From Saccoglossus kowalevskii (taxonomy: Eukaryota; Hemichordata; Enteropneusta; Harrimaniidae), in contig NW_003140812.1 in the NCBI RefSeq assembly GCF_000003605.2, positions 742,934 through 806,933 of the forward strand: 64,000 nt of DNA, written 5' to 3'. Shown in pieces: positions 27,901 through 35,970 of this stretch. The stretch's first letter is position 1, and each line of letters begins with the position of its first letter. The notes under the pieces are model-generated. The model had not been told where the DNA came from. It ran no database searches and saw only the letters and a list, made by a program, of their open reading frames with translations. Both the position numbers and the translations under genes were made by a program.

Positions 27901-30900
27901 GTTGGCTGATCACATGTTTACTATGCCATGCCTTAGTTTTGTTGGAGAGTATGTATGATTTTGTTTAGGTAAACAGTGAGGTGTTACCTCAGCTGACCGT
28001 TTTGAGGAATACAGCTAGACTATCTGTAATGAACTAATGTGTAATGTTTTGTTATCTGTACATGTTATCTGCCAAGTGAGTCAAAGTTCCCTACACACTA
28101 CGTTCCTTTGGATGCATAATCTAGTTTTGGCATTTTCAGTTGAGCAAAACACAATGAAACAAGCCATGTATGGCACAGTCCCTGTTAGTTATCAAATTTA
28201 AGATATATAGTTTTGTTTATAGTAATATAGCTGGAATATAACCATGTCAGGAATATGATTATGATGATTGTTTAACATTAAAATGATTGACATTTGTATC
28301 AGATCGTCAAACAAGTACTTGTCCATATTGAGAGATATTGCTCTGGAACAGCATTAATTAAAACAAAATCAGCCATTTTGAATACATGTATATATCTATA
28401 ACATGATGTATAACGAATATATAAAATTTGAACATAATCAGTCAAAGCATGTCAGAGATATGGCTCTAGAAGCCTAATCATTAAAACAAAATGGCCGCCA
28501 GTCAGCCATTTTGAATCCGACCTGAAAAATAAAATGATGTGCATCAGGAACCCGTAATGTCCAAATGTATGTACTAAGTTTGAATGAAATCCATTCATAA
28601 ATGCCAGAAATGCTTGATATTTGATGATTTTTTATCACAAAAATGGCCACCATTCGGCCATTTTGAATGGGACTGTCAAACCAATATATCTGTATATCTA
28701 TGACATGATGTATAATAAATATTAAAAATTTGAACATAATCAGTCAAAGCAAGTCAGAAATATGGGTCTAGAAGCCCATTCATTAAAACAAGATGGCCGC
28801 CAGTCAGCCATTTTGAATCCGATCTGAAAAATAAAATTGTTTGCATCAAGGTCCCATAATGTCTAATGTATATACCAAGTTTGAACAAAATCCATATGTA
28901 ACCAGCGGAGAAATGATTTTGATGATTTTTTAGCACAAAAATGGCCGCCATTCCGCCATCTTGAATCAGATCGTGAAACAAATTGATGTGCATTTGTATA
29001 ATATCATGTATGATGTATGTGTGATTATGATTCGTCCAGGCATTTCTAAGATACAGGTCCGGACGCACGCACGGAAGCACGGAAGCACAAGGGTCAAAAC
29101 ATAAGTCCCCGTTTTCGGACTGCGTCCGAACAGGGACTAATAAATCAATATTCCTCTCACCACAATCAGTTTGTTGTACATACTTGGCTGACATATAAGT
29201 CAAACACATACAATATAGGGTTTAATGAATGAATAGTCAATCAGTCAGGTAAGCATAAACAATTAATAAATTTGATTTGGGGCGTGTGTATCTGCCTGTT
29301 TTTATACCAAGGTCATGATTGCTTATCCTGAATTTTTGTTTAATATTTATAACATATTGTTCATAACAAAATCTTCCTGAAATTTTAAGTATGTACGTAA
29401 TTTGCTATCATCTTTCATAATGTTTGATCGCCAATGATCAGTGTATTTTTGTTTCATTTGACATTTCACTTTGTTAATGAAATTTTTAGATTTTGATTCT
29501 AAGATTGTTTCCTCTGTATCATACAGTGAGTTGATTTATTTCTGTCAACATGCCTTTTATTGTTGGCATTCAAATATTACTATTATGTTGATTTTTTTGT
29601 TCATTGTATGCCCATTTTGTTATATTGTCTTCTGGAAGTTCCCGTAGTCTTGACCATTGCTAGCATACTTGTTCAGTCCAGGAATTCTTTTACAGTATTT
29701 AAGATGTATTTTTTCAATAGCACCTCTATCCCATTTTGTGAAATCAATTATCTCTGAACCCCAGATTTCTGCACCATATAACAATATTGGTTTGATAATG
29801 GAATTAAATAACTTGATAAATTTTATGAATTGAGCTTTGTACAATTTTTGGTATATAAAAGTGTTCCAAATATGGGATACTTATTGTATAGACATGCAGC
29901 CTGTCGATTGAGATAGCTCTGCTGTTAGTAATGCACATTTCAATTAAAGAACTGAAGATATCATTAGAAAATGAATAATATGTATAGTATCAAAGCAATC
30001 GGACTTGCTGTTTTCAACAAGAAATCGAAAATATCACTTTTTACCAAAAATGACAAAAATATTCATCAAAATTAGATAATTGAAGATATCATCACGAAAT
30101 GAACAAATCTGAGAGAGATCTACCTGAGGTACCTATACATGTATGTATAGTATTAAAACAATCAGACTTGTGGTTTTTAACAAGAAGTCGAAAATATCAC
30201 TTTTTACCAAAAATTACAAAAATATTTATTAAAATTAGAGAATTGAAGCTATCATCACGAAATGAACAAATCTGAGAGAGGTCCACATTTAGTACCTATA
30301 TATGTAATACAATGTATCGTAGCAATTGGACTTGTTTATATCAGTTGTTGTTTTGCGGGATTAGTGGGACAAGGGGAAAGATAAGCATTCATTTACTTAG
30401 TGGACAGAGTAAGAGTTAATTACCCATGAACACTTGGTGCAATCCATGGGATTGAGCGGTTCCCCTTTAACAAGAAGTCAAAAATATCACTTTTTACCAA
30501 AAATGACAATAATATTCATCAAAAATGAACAAATCTGAAAGAGGTCTGCCCAAGGTACATACATGTATACACCAAGTATCAAAGGAGTAACAATTGTAGT
30601 TTTCAAGAAGAAGTCGAAAAAGAAAACATTGACGCGGACAATGACGGACAGTCACTCATATGATAAGCTCCGCTAGACAAAGTCGACAGCAGAGCTAAAA
30701 AGTCCATTTTTGTACACTATTTGTATAGTATTTGTATACAAATCTGTTCCAAATATAGGATACTTCTTGTATACAAAGATTTTTACATAAAATATACAAA
30801 TTCATTCAGACGTATACTTTTTGCACGCAAATAGTATACATCTAGAATGGCTACAGCTGCTGGTAGGATCACGTAATTAACAGGGCTGTGTCTCACAGTT

Positions 30901-33900
30901 AAAGGCCCAGGTATACTATACCGGTAAATACGCTTCTAAACATTAGAGATTATTTCCTTGAAAGTCACGCTGAAGTAAACAGCTCCAGCCAAGCCCCGGT
31001 AAAGATGCGTTTTCTCAAACTTACAGGTTGATTATGTCATGTCAAAGTGGATGTATGTGTCTATGAATATCACAGCAGTGATTATATATAGTATTTATGA
31101 CAATAAATAGTGTACAAGTTCAGATTTGTCGGATAAATGTCAAAAACACAAACTGGAAAAAGGGATACAACTACTAATAATGTCACATGACGTTGGGCCG
31201 CTGAAATAGGTTGGACTCTAATCTCCAAAAACATTTACACAGTTCCTAATGCTTTTATCATTATCACATAGCGGATTCAACGAAGACAATGAAAATCGTG
31301 TTTGCAAATTTAAAAAGTTGCCACAGAGAGTACGAGCCAGAAATATCCCTATATATAGTCATGTTTTTATATGAATACAGTGTTTAGTATCGTTTACTGT
31401 TACTTTTACTTGGTGATGAAGAGCGTATTCCGGAAATAGCGCAGCATATGACGGTAAATGGAACAGCAATGAGACTCGGACTGGATGATCTTCAGAGTTT
31501 CCGATGACGAACCAAAAATTTTTTTTAAAACGTTACATGTGACTCAGTACGAATTAATTTACTGGCTTCTTCGTTTCTTTTATACTGGTGTTCAGGAAAA
31601 TGGCAAATTCATGCCGTAACTGTGTGCCTACACTAGAAAATGTACACTAGTCGGCATCTAGCAGTTTTATTTTGTGTTACAAGTGACTGTGATCAGTCAT
31701 AAGGTTTTCGTACGCAGTGATGCATCGTCTCAAATTTATTATCTTTACTATTGCCACGTATCAGTAACAGCATTTATGCGAGTGAAAGTGTGAACACCGT
31801 GCAGTGAATTATCAGGGGGGAAATCTTCTCTTCTGGGGTTCTCCACACTTGCCAGGGGGGAATCTCGTCTCGTCTCTCTATCGCGTCCCCTTGAGGTACG
31901 GGATCGGGAAAGTCACTTAAACTTTACCGTCAAATAAGACACACACAACGAAATACGGTTCAACGTTCGTGTTAGTCGGTCAGTCGAGCACTCTATAAGA
32001 CGCAGCGCCCTGGGGAAAAGTCCCCAAGACTATCTAGACTCTCCTAGACTGCGTCTCTCATGGAGTTCTCTCTCTCTCCCACTCCCACTCTGAGACCAAC
32101 GACTTAGACTATTTATTACTTATTAAAAACTTAACCAATTACAAAGCAGTTTAAACACTGTAAGGCGTGGCCTTCAATCATACAGCCAATCACACTAAGT
32201 ACTGAACACGTCATATCTTTTGATTAATCGTTCACTACATTAATAACTACGAATATCAAACTTTCAGAATTAGTAGTCCGAATAGCGACGGTTATCTCGT
32301 AATTAGTTCCAAATCACTGAGTCAAGTTCTGTCCAGAACTTCAAATAGGTCGAAACGATGACAGACATAACACAGCCATTCGCTAGTAATCAACTAAATA
32401 AGTCAGTCAACAGATACGCAAAAACAAATTCATCACACATCCCTTCACTCAAACTGAGCCATGCCTCCCGCATAACACGTTATACGGGTTAAATACAGTA
32501 CTAATAAAAAGGTATAAATCAAAAAGAGTAAAACACACTGATTAAGAACTGATTATAAAGTCACAAATATCAACGGTTATAAATAAAAAAACAAGGGAAA
32601 GGCTACCAATCGACTCACTTTTCTCAAACAGTTCGCTGAGGTAACCCTTCGCTGCACTGTCTCTCGTTACTAAGGTTACAAACTCTACATCAAAAGGTAA
32701 AAAAAAACTAAGGTGTGGCGGTGTAACCAAGCGATCAGCCAATCGCTGCAGTCGACAGCCTGATCACGTGATTACCAGGGATGCGTCTCTCGGTTAAAGC
32801 ATTGCAAAGCCGTAACTAATAAACAATGAATAAACAAGCTATTAATCAAACTCCTGTCATATACGCTTATAAACTTCAACTGAACTCACAAGTCGTTAAT
32901 CTAAACAAAAGTCAAACGGCGTGGAAACGAAATGCAAAGACAAAGCTATCATAACACATTACTCCTCTGGCAAAAAAGACGGGGAAAAGCAAAAACGATA
33001 GACACTACTAAGTTACATGTAATTCTGTCAATCATGAACAAAAGCTTGCGTTATCAAACAATAAGTATATAAGCGCACCACACTCTCATCTCGAAAAGAC
33101 ATTAAAAAACGTTACAAAGGTGCTCTCAACTCAAATCAACTCAAAAAGCATCAGAAGTATTCCGGAAACAACACGTAAACTAAAACAACTCTTAAAACGT
33201 TGATATCTCTGTACTCGACAAATCTCAAAACTCTTAAAAACATGTGGGGGCATCATTCCTCCCATCATATTCCGTACTCATAAACTCATTAAATCATAAA
33301 ACTTCACAAAACTCAAAACACTGTGTTGCAAATACTTGTCCACTGAGGCGCGCTTAAATCGTTATAAAGGACCTCGCACGTCACTAAATATCATTTCAAA
33401 AAAAGATCTGGGCGCTTACATAACATACAATTCAACATCACAAAAAAACGGTAAAAACGATAGGAAAAGCAAGCAAGAAATATGTTACATACTGAACAAT
33501 AGTGTTGGGATTCTGGAAAAGAGTTCAACGTCTTGAGTTACACAGTGTCAGTTACAGTGTCCAGCGAGCAGTTCTCTAAGCAATACACAGATAGCTAAAG
33601 TTCTAATTCAAAGTCTATATAGCGTCTCTTCTCTTTTCGTCGCGTTAGTACAGGTCGTTATTTCATCATCTTGTCTTTAATGTCGCTCAATTCTTGATTA
33701 TTCAGTTCTATTCGATACTCGTCCTTCCGAAGGGGCTCCGAAGTCTTCATCTCTTCAGCGTTGTTCATCGGTGTCATCCGGGTAAAGTCGTTAGTCGTCA
33801 AGCGCAGTTTCCGAGTCGTCTCTGCCATCGAGCTGTTAGTTCGGTTCGCAAGAAAGACACACCTTCGCCATTTCACTTTTCTTCACAGGATCTCAATGTG

Positions 33901-35722
33901 TGTTAAACACCTGCCCAGGGTTCTCCACTCACGTATCACGGGGAATCTCTTTCTCTCTGAGGGTTCTCCACACTTGCCAGGGGGGAATCTCGTCTCGTCT
34001 CTCTATCGCGTCCCCTTGAGGTACGGGATCGGGAAAGTCACTTAAACTTTACAGTCAAATAAGACACACACAACAAAATACGGTTCAACGTTCGTATTAG
34101 TCAGTCAGTCGAGCACTCTATAAGACGCAGCGCCCTGGGGAAAAGTCCCCAAGACTATCTAGACTCTCCTAGACTGCGTCTCTCGTGGAGTTCTCTCTCT
34201 CTCCCACTCTGAGACCAACGACTTAGACTGTTTATTACTTATTAAAAACTTAACCAATTACAAAGCAGTTTAAACACTGTAAGGTGTGGCCTTCAATCAT
34301 ACAGCCAATCACACTAAGTACTGAACACGTCATATCTTTTGATTAATCGTTCACTACATTAATAACTATGAATATCAAACTGTCAGAATTAGTAGTCCGA
34401 ATAGCGACGGTTATCTCGTAATTAGTTCCAAATCACTGAGTCAAGTTCCGTCCAGAACTTCAAATAGGCCGAAACGATGACAGACATAACACAGCCATTC
34501 GCTAGTAATCAACTAAATAAGTCAGTCAACAGATACGCAAAAAGAAATTCATCACAGAATATTTTTTTATTGTTGACCGTAGCGAGCTTGACAGTGTCTT
34601 AAGCATATGTTCATCGTGGTCATCGCCATGGAATCGTAGTTCAACGATGCGAAGGTGGCAAATAGATATGATATGTTATTCTGCATTTCAGATGAACACT
34701 ATTATTGAAATAAACGTAATTCAAAGAAATGGTCAATGCCACATCACTTTGTAACACATTCATTACGGAATGCCTAGTATGCAGCTCTGGTTTGTACTCT
34801 ATGGAAGCAAGTCTGACTGACCTGTTATATACATTGATGCTTATGGGTATTAGTGCTATGAACTTGTAAATAAACTACAAATTTTTGTAAACATAGACTA
34901 TGCAAGTGATTAAGAGGACTAGATCATTAGCATAGCCACACCTCCAATAAATACTTGCCGGGGGGGGGGGGGTGAATTGTGAAGCATTGCATTTGTGAAG
35001 TTGCCACTACTGAATACAATCAGTAAACAATCTATTCATAAAATTCCTGGAATACATGTTTATAATGTTTACTTTAAACATGCAAGTTGTTGATCCTAAA
35101 TAATACTGCAACGTCATTATCCAAACGTCTGTACGCGATGTCACTACGGTAACAATTACGAAGTGATCTCGACGTGGTACACATTACAAAGGTGTCCCAC
35201 CACAGACAACTCCATCTGATGCAAACAGCTGTTAACAGAATATGCGCATAAGTGTACTCTGTTGATACCAAAGACTACATCGTACCCTGCCCCCCTCTCT
35301 ACATTCGACTCACGTTTCGGTATTTTTTAAAAGGAAAACCACATTGCGATTTGAGGAATCGTGAGCTACAGAACTGCAGCTATATAATGCTATACTATAT
35401 AAATACATTATACTGAAACTTGGAAAATAATGGAAAAAAATGATACGATACCTTGCGTATTTTTTAAAGCGTTCATAAATTCAGCAAACGCCCCCTGTTC
35501 ATCACTATCAATGATACACTGAAGTAAAATTTCAGTCGCTTTTTGATCGTTGTGTTGGTCTTGTGCATTTTGAATACGTTGTTTCTCGCCGCTGGTTAGA
35601 CAGGTCAGGTGCGGGAGAATGTTATCCGGGGACAGATCGTCGACAAGCCTACAGGCGAAAACTTCAATCAATTTTTTGTCGTTGTGGCGTTGTTGCGTAG
35701 GTTCTCCGCCGTTCAGAGCCAT
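12442..35722 (-). CDS. MDA5/RIG-I-like receptor: CARD-CARD-DECH helicase-CTD, 11 exons
   Basis: Cytosolic sensor of double-stranded RNA that signals antiviral responses through its CARDs. Coding exons, 5' to 3': 35722-35452, 23770-23402, 22812-22750, 21465-21223, 18405-18010, 17823-17630, 16603-16351, 15836-15645, 15243-15011, 14430-14119, 12933-12442. They sum to 3018 bp, i.e. 1005 residues plus TAA, and every junction keeps frame; human MDA5 is 1025. Two CARD-like domains (about 16-90 and 105-190), a Ser/Asp-rich linker (195-325), Walker A APTGSGKT (348-355), DECH (455-458), TAS (492-494), motif V (758-768), QARGRAR (788-794), and a zinc-type C-terminal domain with C877, C880, C931, C934. 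The MHHVN motif (896-900) and [16 protein letters not shown] stretch favour MDA5/LGP2 over RIG-I. The ATG at 35722 is the first in frame. All introns are GT-AG except intron 7 (GC-AG). An exon hidden in the gap at 18942-19896 is possible. Confidence 0.9.
12934..14118 (-). other. RLR intron 10 with nested MITE-like repeats
   Basis: Contains the composite at 13309-13713; the rest is AT-rich with no open coding signal. Confidence 0.7.
13309..13713. repeat. Two nested MITE-like elements
   Basis: Outer ends are TACTGTAAAAGGGTTAATTA (13309) and an inverted counterpart ending ATTTTACAGTA (13713). Inside, about 13386-13585 carries the body of the AATACTTTATTTTCGC family seen at 41144-41346. A short relative of the outer element is at about 42306-42425. 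Confidence 0.55.
14119..14430 (-). CDS. RLR exon 10: motifs V and VI
   Basis: [20 protein letters not shown] (757-776) and [10 protein letters not shown] (786-795) are motifs V and VI, with both arginine fingers present. Then the pincer helices ([20 protein letters not shown]). Acceptor GTTTCACAG|AAA, donor AAGCAG|GTGAAT, phase 0. Confidence 0.93.
15011..15243 (-). CDS. RLR exon 9: HEL2 motif IV region
   Basis: [19 protein letters not shown] is the conserved opening of the second RecA domain; it ends [15 protein letters not shown] just before the motif that starts exon 10. Acceptor CAATTTAG|TG, donor ACACAG|GTATAT, phase 0. Confidence 0.92.
15645..15836 (-). CDS. RLR exon 8: HEL2i helical insertion
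   Basis: [20 protein letters not shown] and [20 protein letters not shown] match the [20 protein letters not shown] segment of MDA5. Acceptor TTTTTGTAG|CT, donor TTTGAAG|GTAAGC, phases 1 and 1. Confidence 0.92.
16351..16603 (-). CDS. RLR exon 7: start of helicase insertion, GC donor
   Basis: [17 protein letters not shown] at its start matches the KLCANLDAFTIKTVKEN region after HEL1 of MDA5; it ends [15 protein letters not shown]. The donor reads ACTACAG|GCAAGT, a non-canonical but well-formed GC splice site, and is required to keep frame with exon 8. Confidence 0.9.
17063..17236. repeat. AATACTTTATTTTCGC MITE, truncated copy
   Basis: Left end TACTGTAGAATACTTTATTT is identical to the full copy at 41144; the body (GAATGATTCCGTGAAAATAA, CGCCCAAAAAGCC) is retained, but the right inverted end is lost after CCAGCG. 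Confidence 0.75.
17281..17371. repeat. TTAA-flanked MITE, right-half fragment
   Basis: CACTAAA..GCAAAGGCTTATGGGTAGA.GCTTGTTTGTAAA and GTGCAGGTGACAACT match the right half of 22972-23136. Confidence 0.65.
17630..17823 (-). CDS. RLR exon 6: DECH box and motif III
   Basis: [20 protein letters not shown] carries Walker [17 protein letters not shown] carries motif III. The acceptor AATAATAG|ATTTCAG is preferred over the next AG six bases on because it gives ...[14 protein letters not shown], matching MDA5. Donor TTGCAG|GTAAGT, phase 0. Confidence 0.92.
18010..18405 (-). CDS. RLR exon 5: helicase motifs Q, I, Ia, Ib
   Basis: Residues 316-447. [12 protein letters not shown] is the entry motif, APTGSGKTR (348-356) the ATP-binding loop with K354, [19 protein letters not shown] motif Ia, and [18 protein letters not shown] motif Ib. 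Acceptor CCTGATAG|TG, donor CTCACAG|GTGAGA. Confidence 0.93.
18640..20148. repeat. Tandem 'CGGCCATTTTGAAT' repeat array spanning the gap
   Basis: Units of roughly 120-130 bp with landmarks TTGAATGAAAACTGACAAAG, CATGTCCAAAATACA, AACAAGATGGCTGCCAGTCG and CACTGCATGTGCATATGTC. The left flank stops within one unit and the right flank resumes within another. The right edge is a hairpin, AGTCCCCGTT (20113-20122) with AACGGGGACT (20138-20147), preceded by GGACGGACGCACGGACGCAC. Confidence 0.7.
18942..19896. other. Assembly gap (955 N)
   Basis: Run of N inside the tandem repeat array; apparent open frames across it are artefacts. Confidence 1.
21223..21465 (-). CDS. RLR exon 4: low-complexity linker
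   Basis: 81 codons of Asn/Ser/Asp/Glu-rich sequence ([20 protein letters not shown] ... [16 protein letters not shown]), the same character as the Ser/Asp/Glu-rich linker of MDA5. Acceptor TACTGTGCAG|GT, donor GATAAAG|GTAAAT, phases 1 and 1. Confidence 0.72.
21505..22020. repeat. CT-rich minisatellite, about 20-bp unit
   Basis: Irregular tandem copies of CTCACTCCAATGTCCCCTCC and CTCACTCTGATGTCCCCTCC with unit-length variation. On the transcribed sense strand it reads as purine-rich GGGGACATCAGAGTGAGAGG. Confidence 0.9.
22310..22685. repeat. 'CGGCCATTTTGAAT' repeat, diverged copy
   Basis: Has CAGCCATTTAGAATAAAATC, TTTGAATGAAATATGTCCATG, ATGAAACAAATGCATGAGCA and the CGGACGGACACATGTTATAA tail typical of the family. 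Confidence 0.55.
22750..22812 (-). CDS. RLR exon 3: 63-bp linker exon
   Basis: Short exon of 21 codons ([20 protein letters not shown]...), not conserved in family members. Supported by TTGATTCTAG|AG acceptor, GCAG|GTAAAT donor and phase 1 at both ends, which fits exons 2 and 4 exactly. It could be skipped without frame change. Confidence 0.6.
22813..23401 (-). other. RLR intron 2
   Basis: 589 bp holding the complete TTAA-flanked MITE (22972-23136); the remainder is AT-rich without features. Confidence 0.65.
22972..23136. mobile_element. TTAA-flanked MITE, complete copy
   Basis: Inverted ends AGCGGGAGGGTCGTCACCTG and CAGGTGACGACTCCCCCGCT are nearly perfect and are bracketed by TTAA on each side, the target size used by piggyBac-type transposases. 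The inner sequence is noncoding. Relics lie at 9150-9246 and 17281-17371. Confidence 0.75.
23402..23770 (-). CDS. RLR exon 2: second CARD
   Basis: Residues 91-213. [20 protein letters not shown] ... [20 protein letters not shown] matches the LLxxLxPxLVDxL ... NWFSAFLNVLRQT pattern of MDA5 CARD2. Ends in an acidic [11 protein letters not shown] run. Acceptor AGTATAG|GC and donor AAAGCTG|GTATG, both phase 1, so the CARD2 exon is symmetric. Confidence 0.88.
24847..24920. repeat. Pearl/HINE-like head fragment
   Basis: GCAGCCTGTCGGCTGAGATA, then GCTCCGCTGTTAGC and CACATTTCAATTAAAGAACT, matches the head of the element at 29896 almost exactly. Confidence 0.65.
25220..26450. repeat. Diverged tandem array, about 115-170-bp units
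   Basis: About eight units marked by TTATGCAAATTAGGTAATTA followed by ...ATCTATGTACCAAGTTTCAT and GAGATATCAGT. The last unit runs into GGACGGACAGACACACACAC. Confidence 0.75.
26420..26451. repeat. AC microsatellite
   Basis: Interrupted ACACACAC/ATAC run ending the preceding array. Confidence 0.9.
26516..27331. repeat. 157-bp core satellite array
   Basis: Five full units and the start of a sixth; unit starts (TTCAYCAAAATTAGAGAATT) fall at about 26516, 26673, 26830, 26986, 27143 and 27300, i.e. a regular 156-157 bp period. Contains AACAAGAAGTCGAAAATATC and CACTTTTTACCAAAAATGAC. Confidence 0.9.
27332..28223. mobile_element. Fold-back element with about 105-bp inverted ends
   Basis: Left arm 27332-27437 (ACTATAAACAAAACTATATA ... 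CCTAAAACTAGAT) is the reverse complement of 28119-28223 with only a handful of differences. The 680-bp middle is noncoding and rich in TGTATACATAAATTATAC-like words. It interrupts the 157-bp satellite. Confidence 0.8.
28340..29138. repeat. 'CGGCCATTTTGAAT' tandem repeat array with hairpin end
   Basis: At least four units with AAATGGCCGCCAGTCAGCCA, TTTGAATCCGA and AATATATAAAATTTGAACAT. Ends with GGACGCACGCACGGAAGCAC and the AGTCCCCG...CAGGGACT hairpin (29104-29138), as at 20148. Confidence 0.75.
29320..29860 (-). mobile_element. LINE (non-LTR retrotransposon) fragment, 3' end of ORF2
   Basis: On the minus strand 29844-29620 encodes [20 protein letters not shown] and [18 protein letters not shown], the well-known segment downstream of the reverse transcriptase domain of animal LINEs. 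Further down, after a frame change, [13 protein letters not shown] and [13 protein letters not shown] (about 29480-29350) fit the same protein. Reverse transcriptase and endonuclease are absent, so this is a 5'-truncated, decayed copy in RLR intron 1, in the gene's own orientation. Confidence 0.8.
29896..30698. repeat. Pearl/HINE-like modular element, copy 2
   Basis: Head GCAGCCTGTCGATTGAGATA..CTCTGCTGTTAG, several 157-bp core units, and tail GACGCGGACAATGACGGACA...GATAAGCTCCGCTAGACAAA ending AGAGCTAA. The tail has an imperfect stem AGCTCCGCT/AGCAGAGCT. Head and tail share an inverted AGCTCYGCTGT motif. One core unit is split by about 130 foreign bases (30335-30464). Confidence 0.75.
31789..32437. 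repeat. Left LTR
   Basis: About 649 bp, TGTGAACACC...TTCATCACA; includes the GGGAATCTCGTCTCGTCTCT and CCTGGGGAAAAGTCCCCAAG blocks shared with the right copy. Confidence 0.75.
33899..34556. repeat. Right LTR
   Basis: About 658 bp, TGTGTTAAAC...TTCATCACA; its outer 100 bases on the left differ more in length from the other LTR than the rest. Confidence 0.75.
35452..35722 (-). CDS. RLR exon 1: first CARD
   Basis: Encodes residues 1-90 plus one base of codon 91. The helical CARD pattern runs [20 protein letters not shown] ... [12 protein letters not shown], the last part matching the EF(V/M)xALRxT end of vertebrate MDA5 CARD1. Start ATG has G at -3 and G at +4. Donor CAAG|GTATCG, phase 1. Confidence 0.85.
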
Positions 35723-35845
35723 GTCTGTGTTGTCCGTGTCTAAATGTCCACGTAATAAGTACCGATCGTACAAGTATATCTTGTACAGGCCGAGTGACGC
35801 AACTTTACCTGGAAAACGGGGGAGTTTTTCATTCTAAGAATAACC

Positions 35846-35855
35846 GGGGAATCCC
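35846..35855. promoter_or_regulatory. Consensus kappa-B site upstream of the RLR gene
   Basis: GGGGAATCCC fits GGGRNWYYCC exactly, 124 bases upstream of the RLR start codon. It would let Rel/NF-kappa-B factors induce the sensor. Motif evidence only. Confidence 0.45.
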
Positions 35856-35887
35856 AACGTGACAGAACGTCTATAACGCAATTGTTT

Positions 35888-35935
35888 ATTGGTCAAAATT
35901 TAGGACGTTCGATCGGTTGTCCAATCAGATAGATG
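35888..35935. promoter_or_regulatory. Two CCAAT boxes upstream of the RLR gene
   Basis: CCAAT on the gene strand at 35888-35892 and on the opposite strand at 35931-35935, 166-213 bases upstream of the ATG, a usual distance for NF-Y sites in TATA-less promoters. Confidence 0.4.
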
Positions 35936-35962
35936 GACACAAACAATAACGCTAAAGGCCGA

Positions 35963-35970
35963 TGACGTCA
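35963..35970. promoter_or_regulatory. Perfect CRE (TGACGTCA) upstream of the RLR gene
   Basis: Full palindromic ATF/CREB/Jun site 241 bases upstream of the ATG, in line with the CCAAT and kappa-B motifs. Confidence 0.4.

Larger units (their letters stand above)
31789..34556. mobile_element. Short LTR-bounded element (LTR-retrotransposon kin, non-autonomous)
   Basis: Two direct repeats of about 650 bp, 31789-32437 and 33899-34556, begin TG and end CA and flank about 1.46 kb. Roughly a dozen substitutions plus small length differences separate them (about 2 percent over the shared core), so the insertion is fairly recent. The interior shows no recognisable gag, protease, reverse transcriptase or integrase, so it is a deletion derivative or a TRIM/LARD-like element; the family is not resolved. 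A purine-rich tract beside 32437 on the minus strand hints at minus orientation. A clean target-site duplication was not found. Confidence 0.75.
23771..35451 (-). other. RLR intron 1 (11.7 kb), repeat-rich
   Basis: From left to right: a pearl-like head (24847-24920), a diverged tandem array (25220-26450), a 157-bp core array (26516-27331), a fold-back element (27332-28223), 'CGGCCATTTTGAAT' repeats (28340-29138), a LINE fragment (29320-29860), a pearl-like element (29896-30698), an LTR-bounded element (31789-34556) and a 13-base G run (34960-34972). No exon recognised. Confidence 0.75.

Noticed and set aside
29560-29757. 65-codon plus-strand frame
   Set aside because: Antisense of the LINE fragment.
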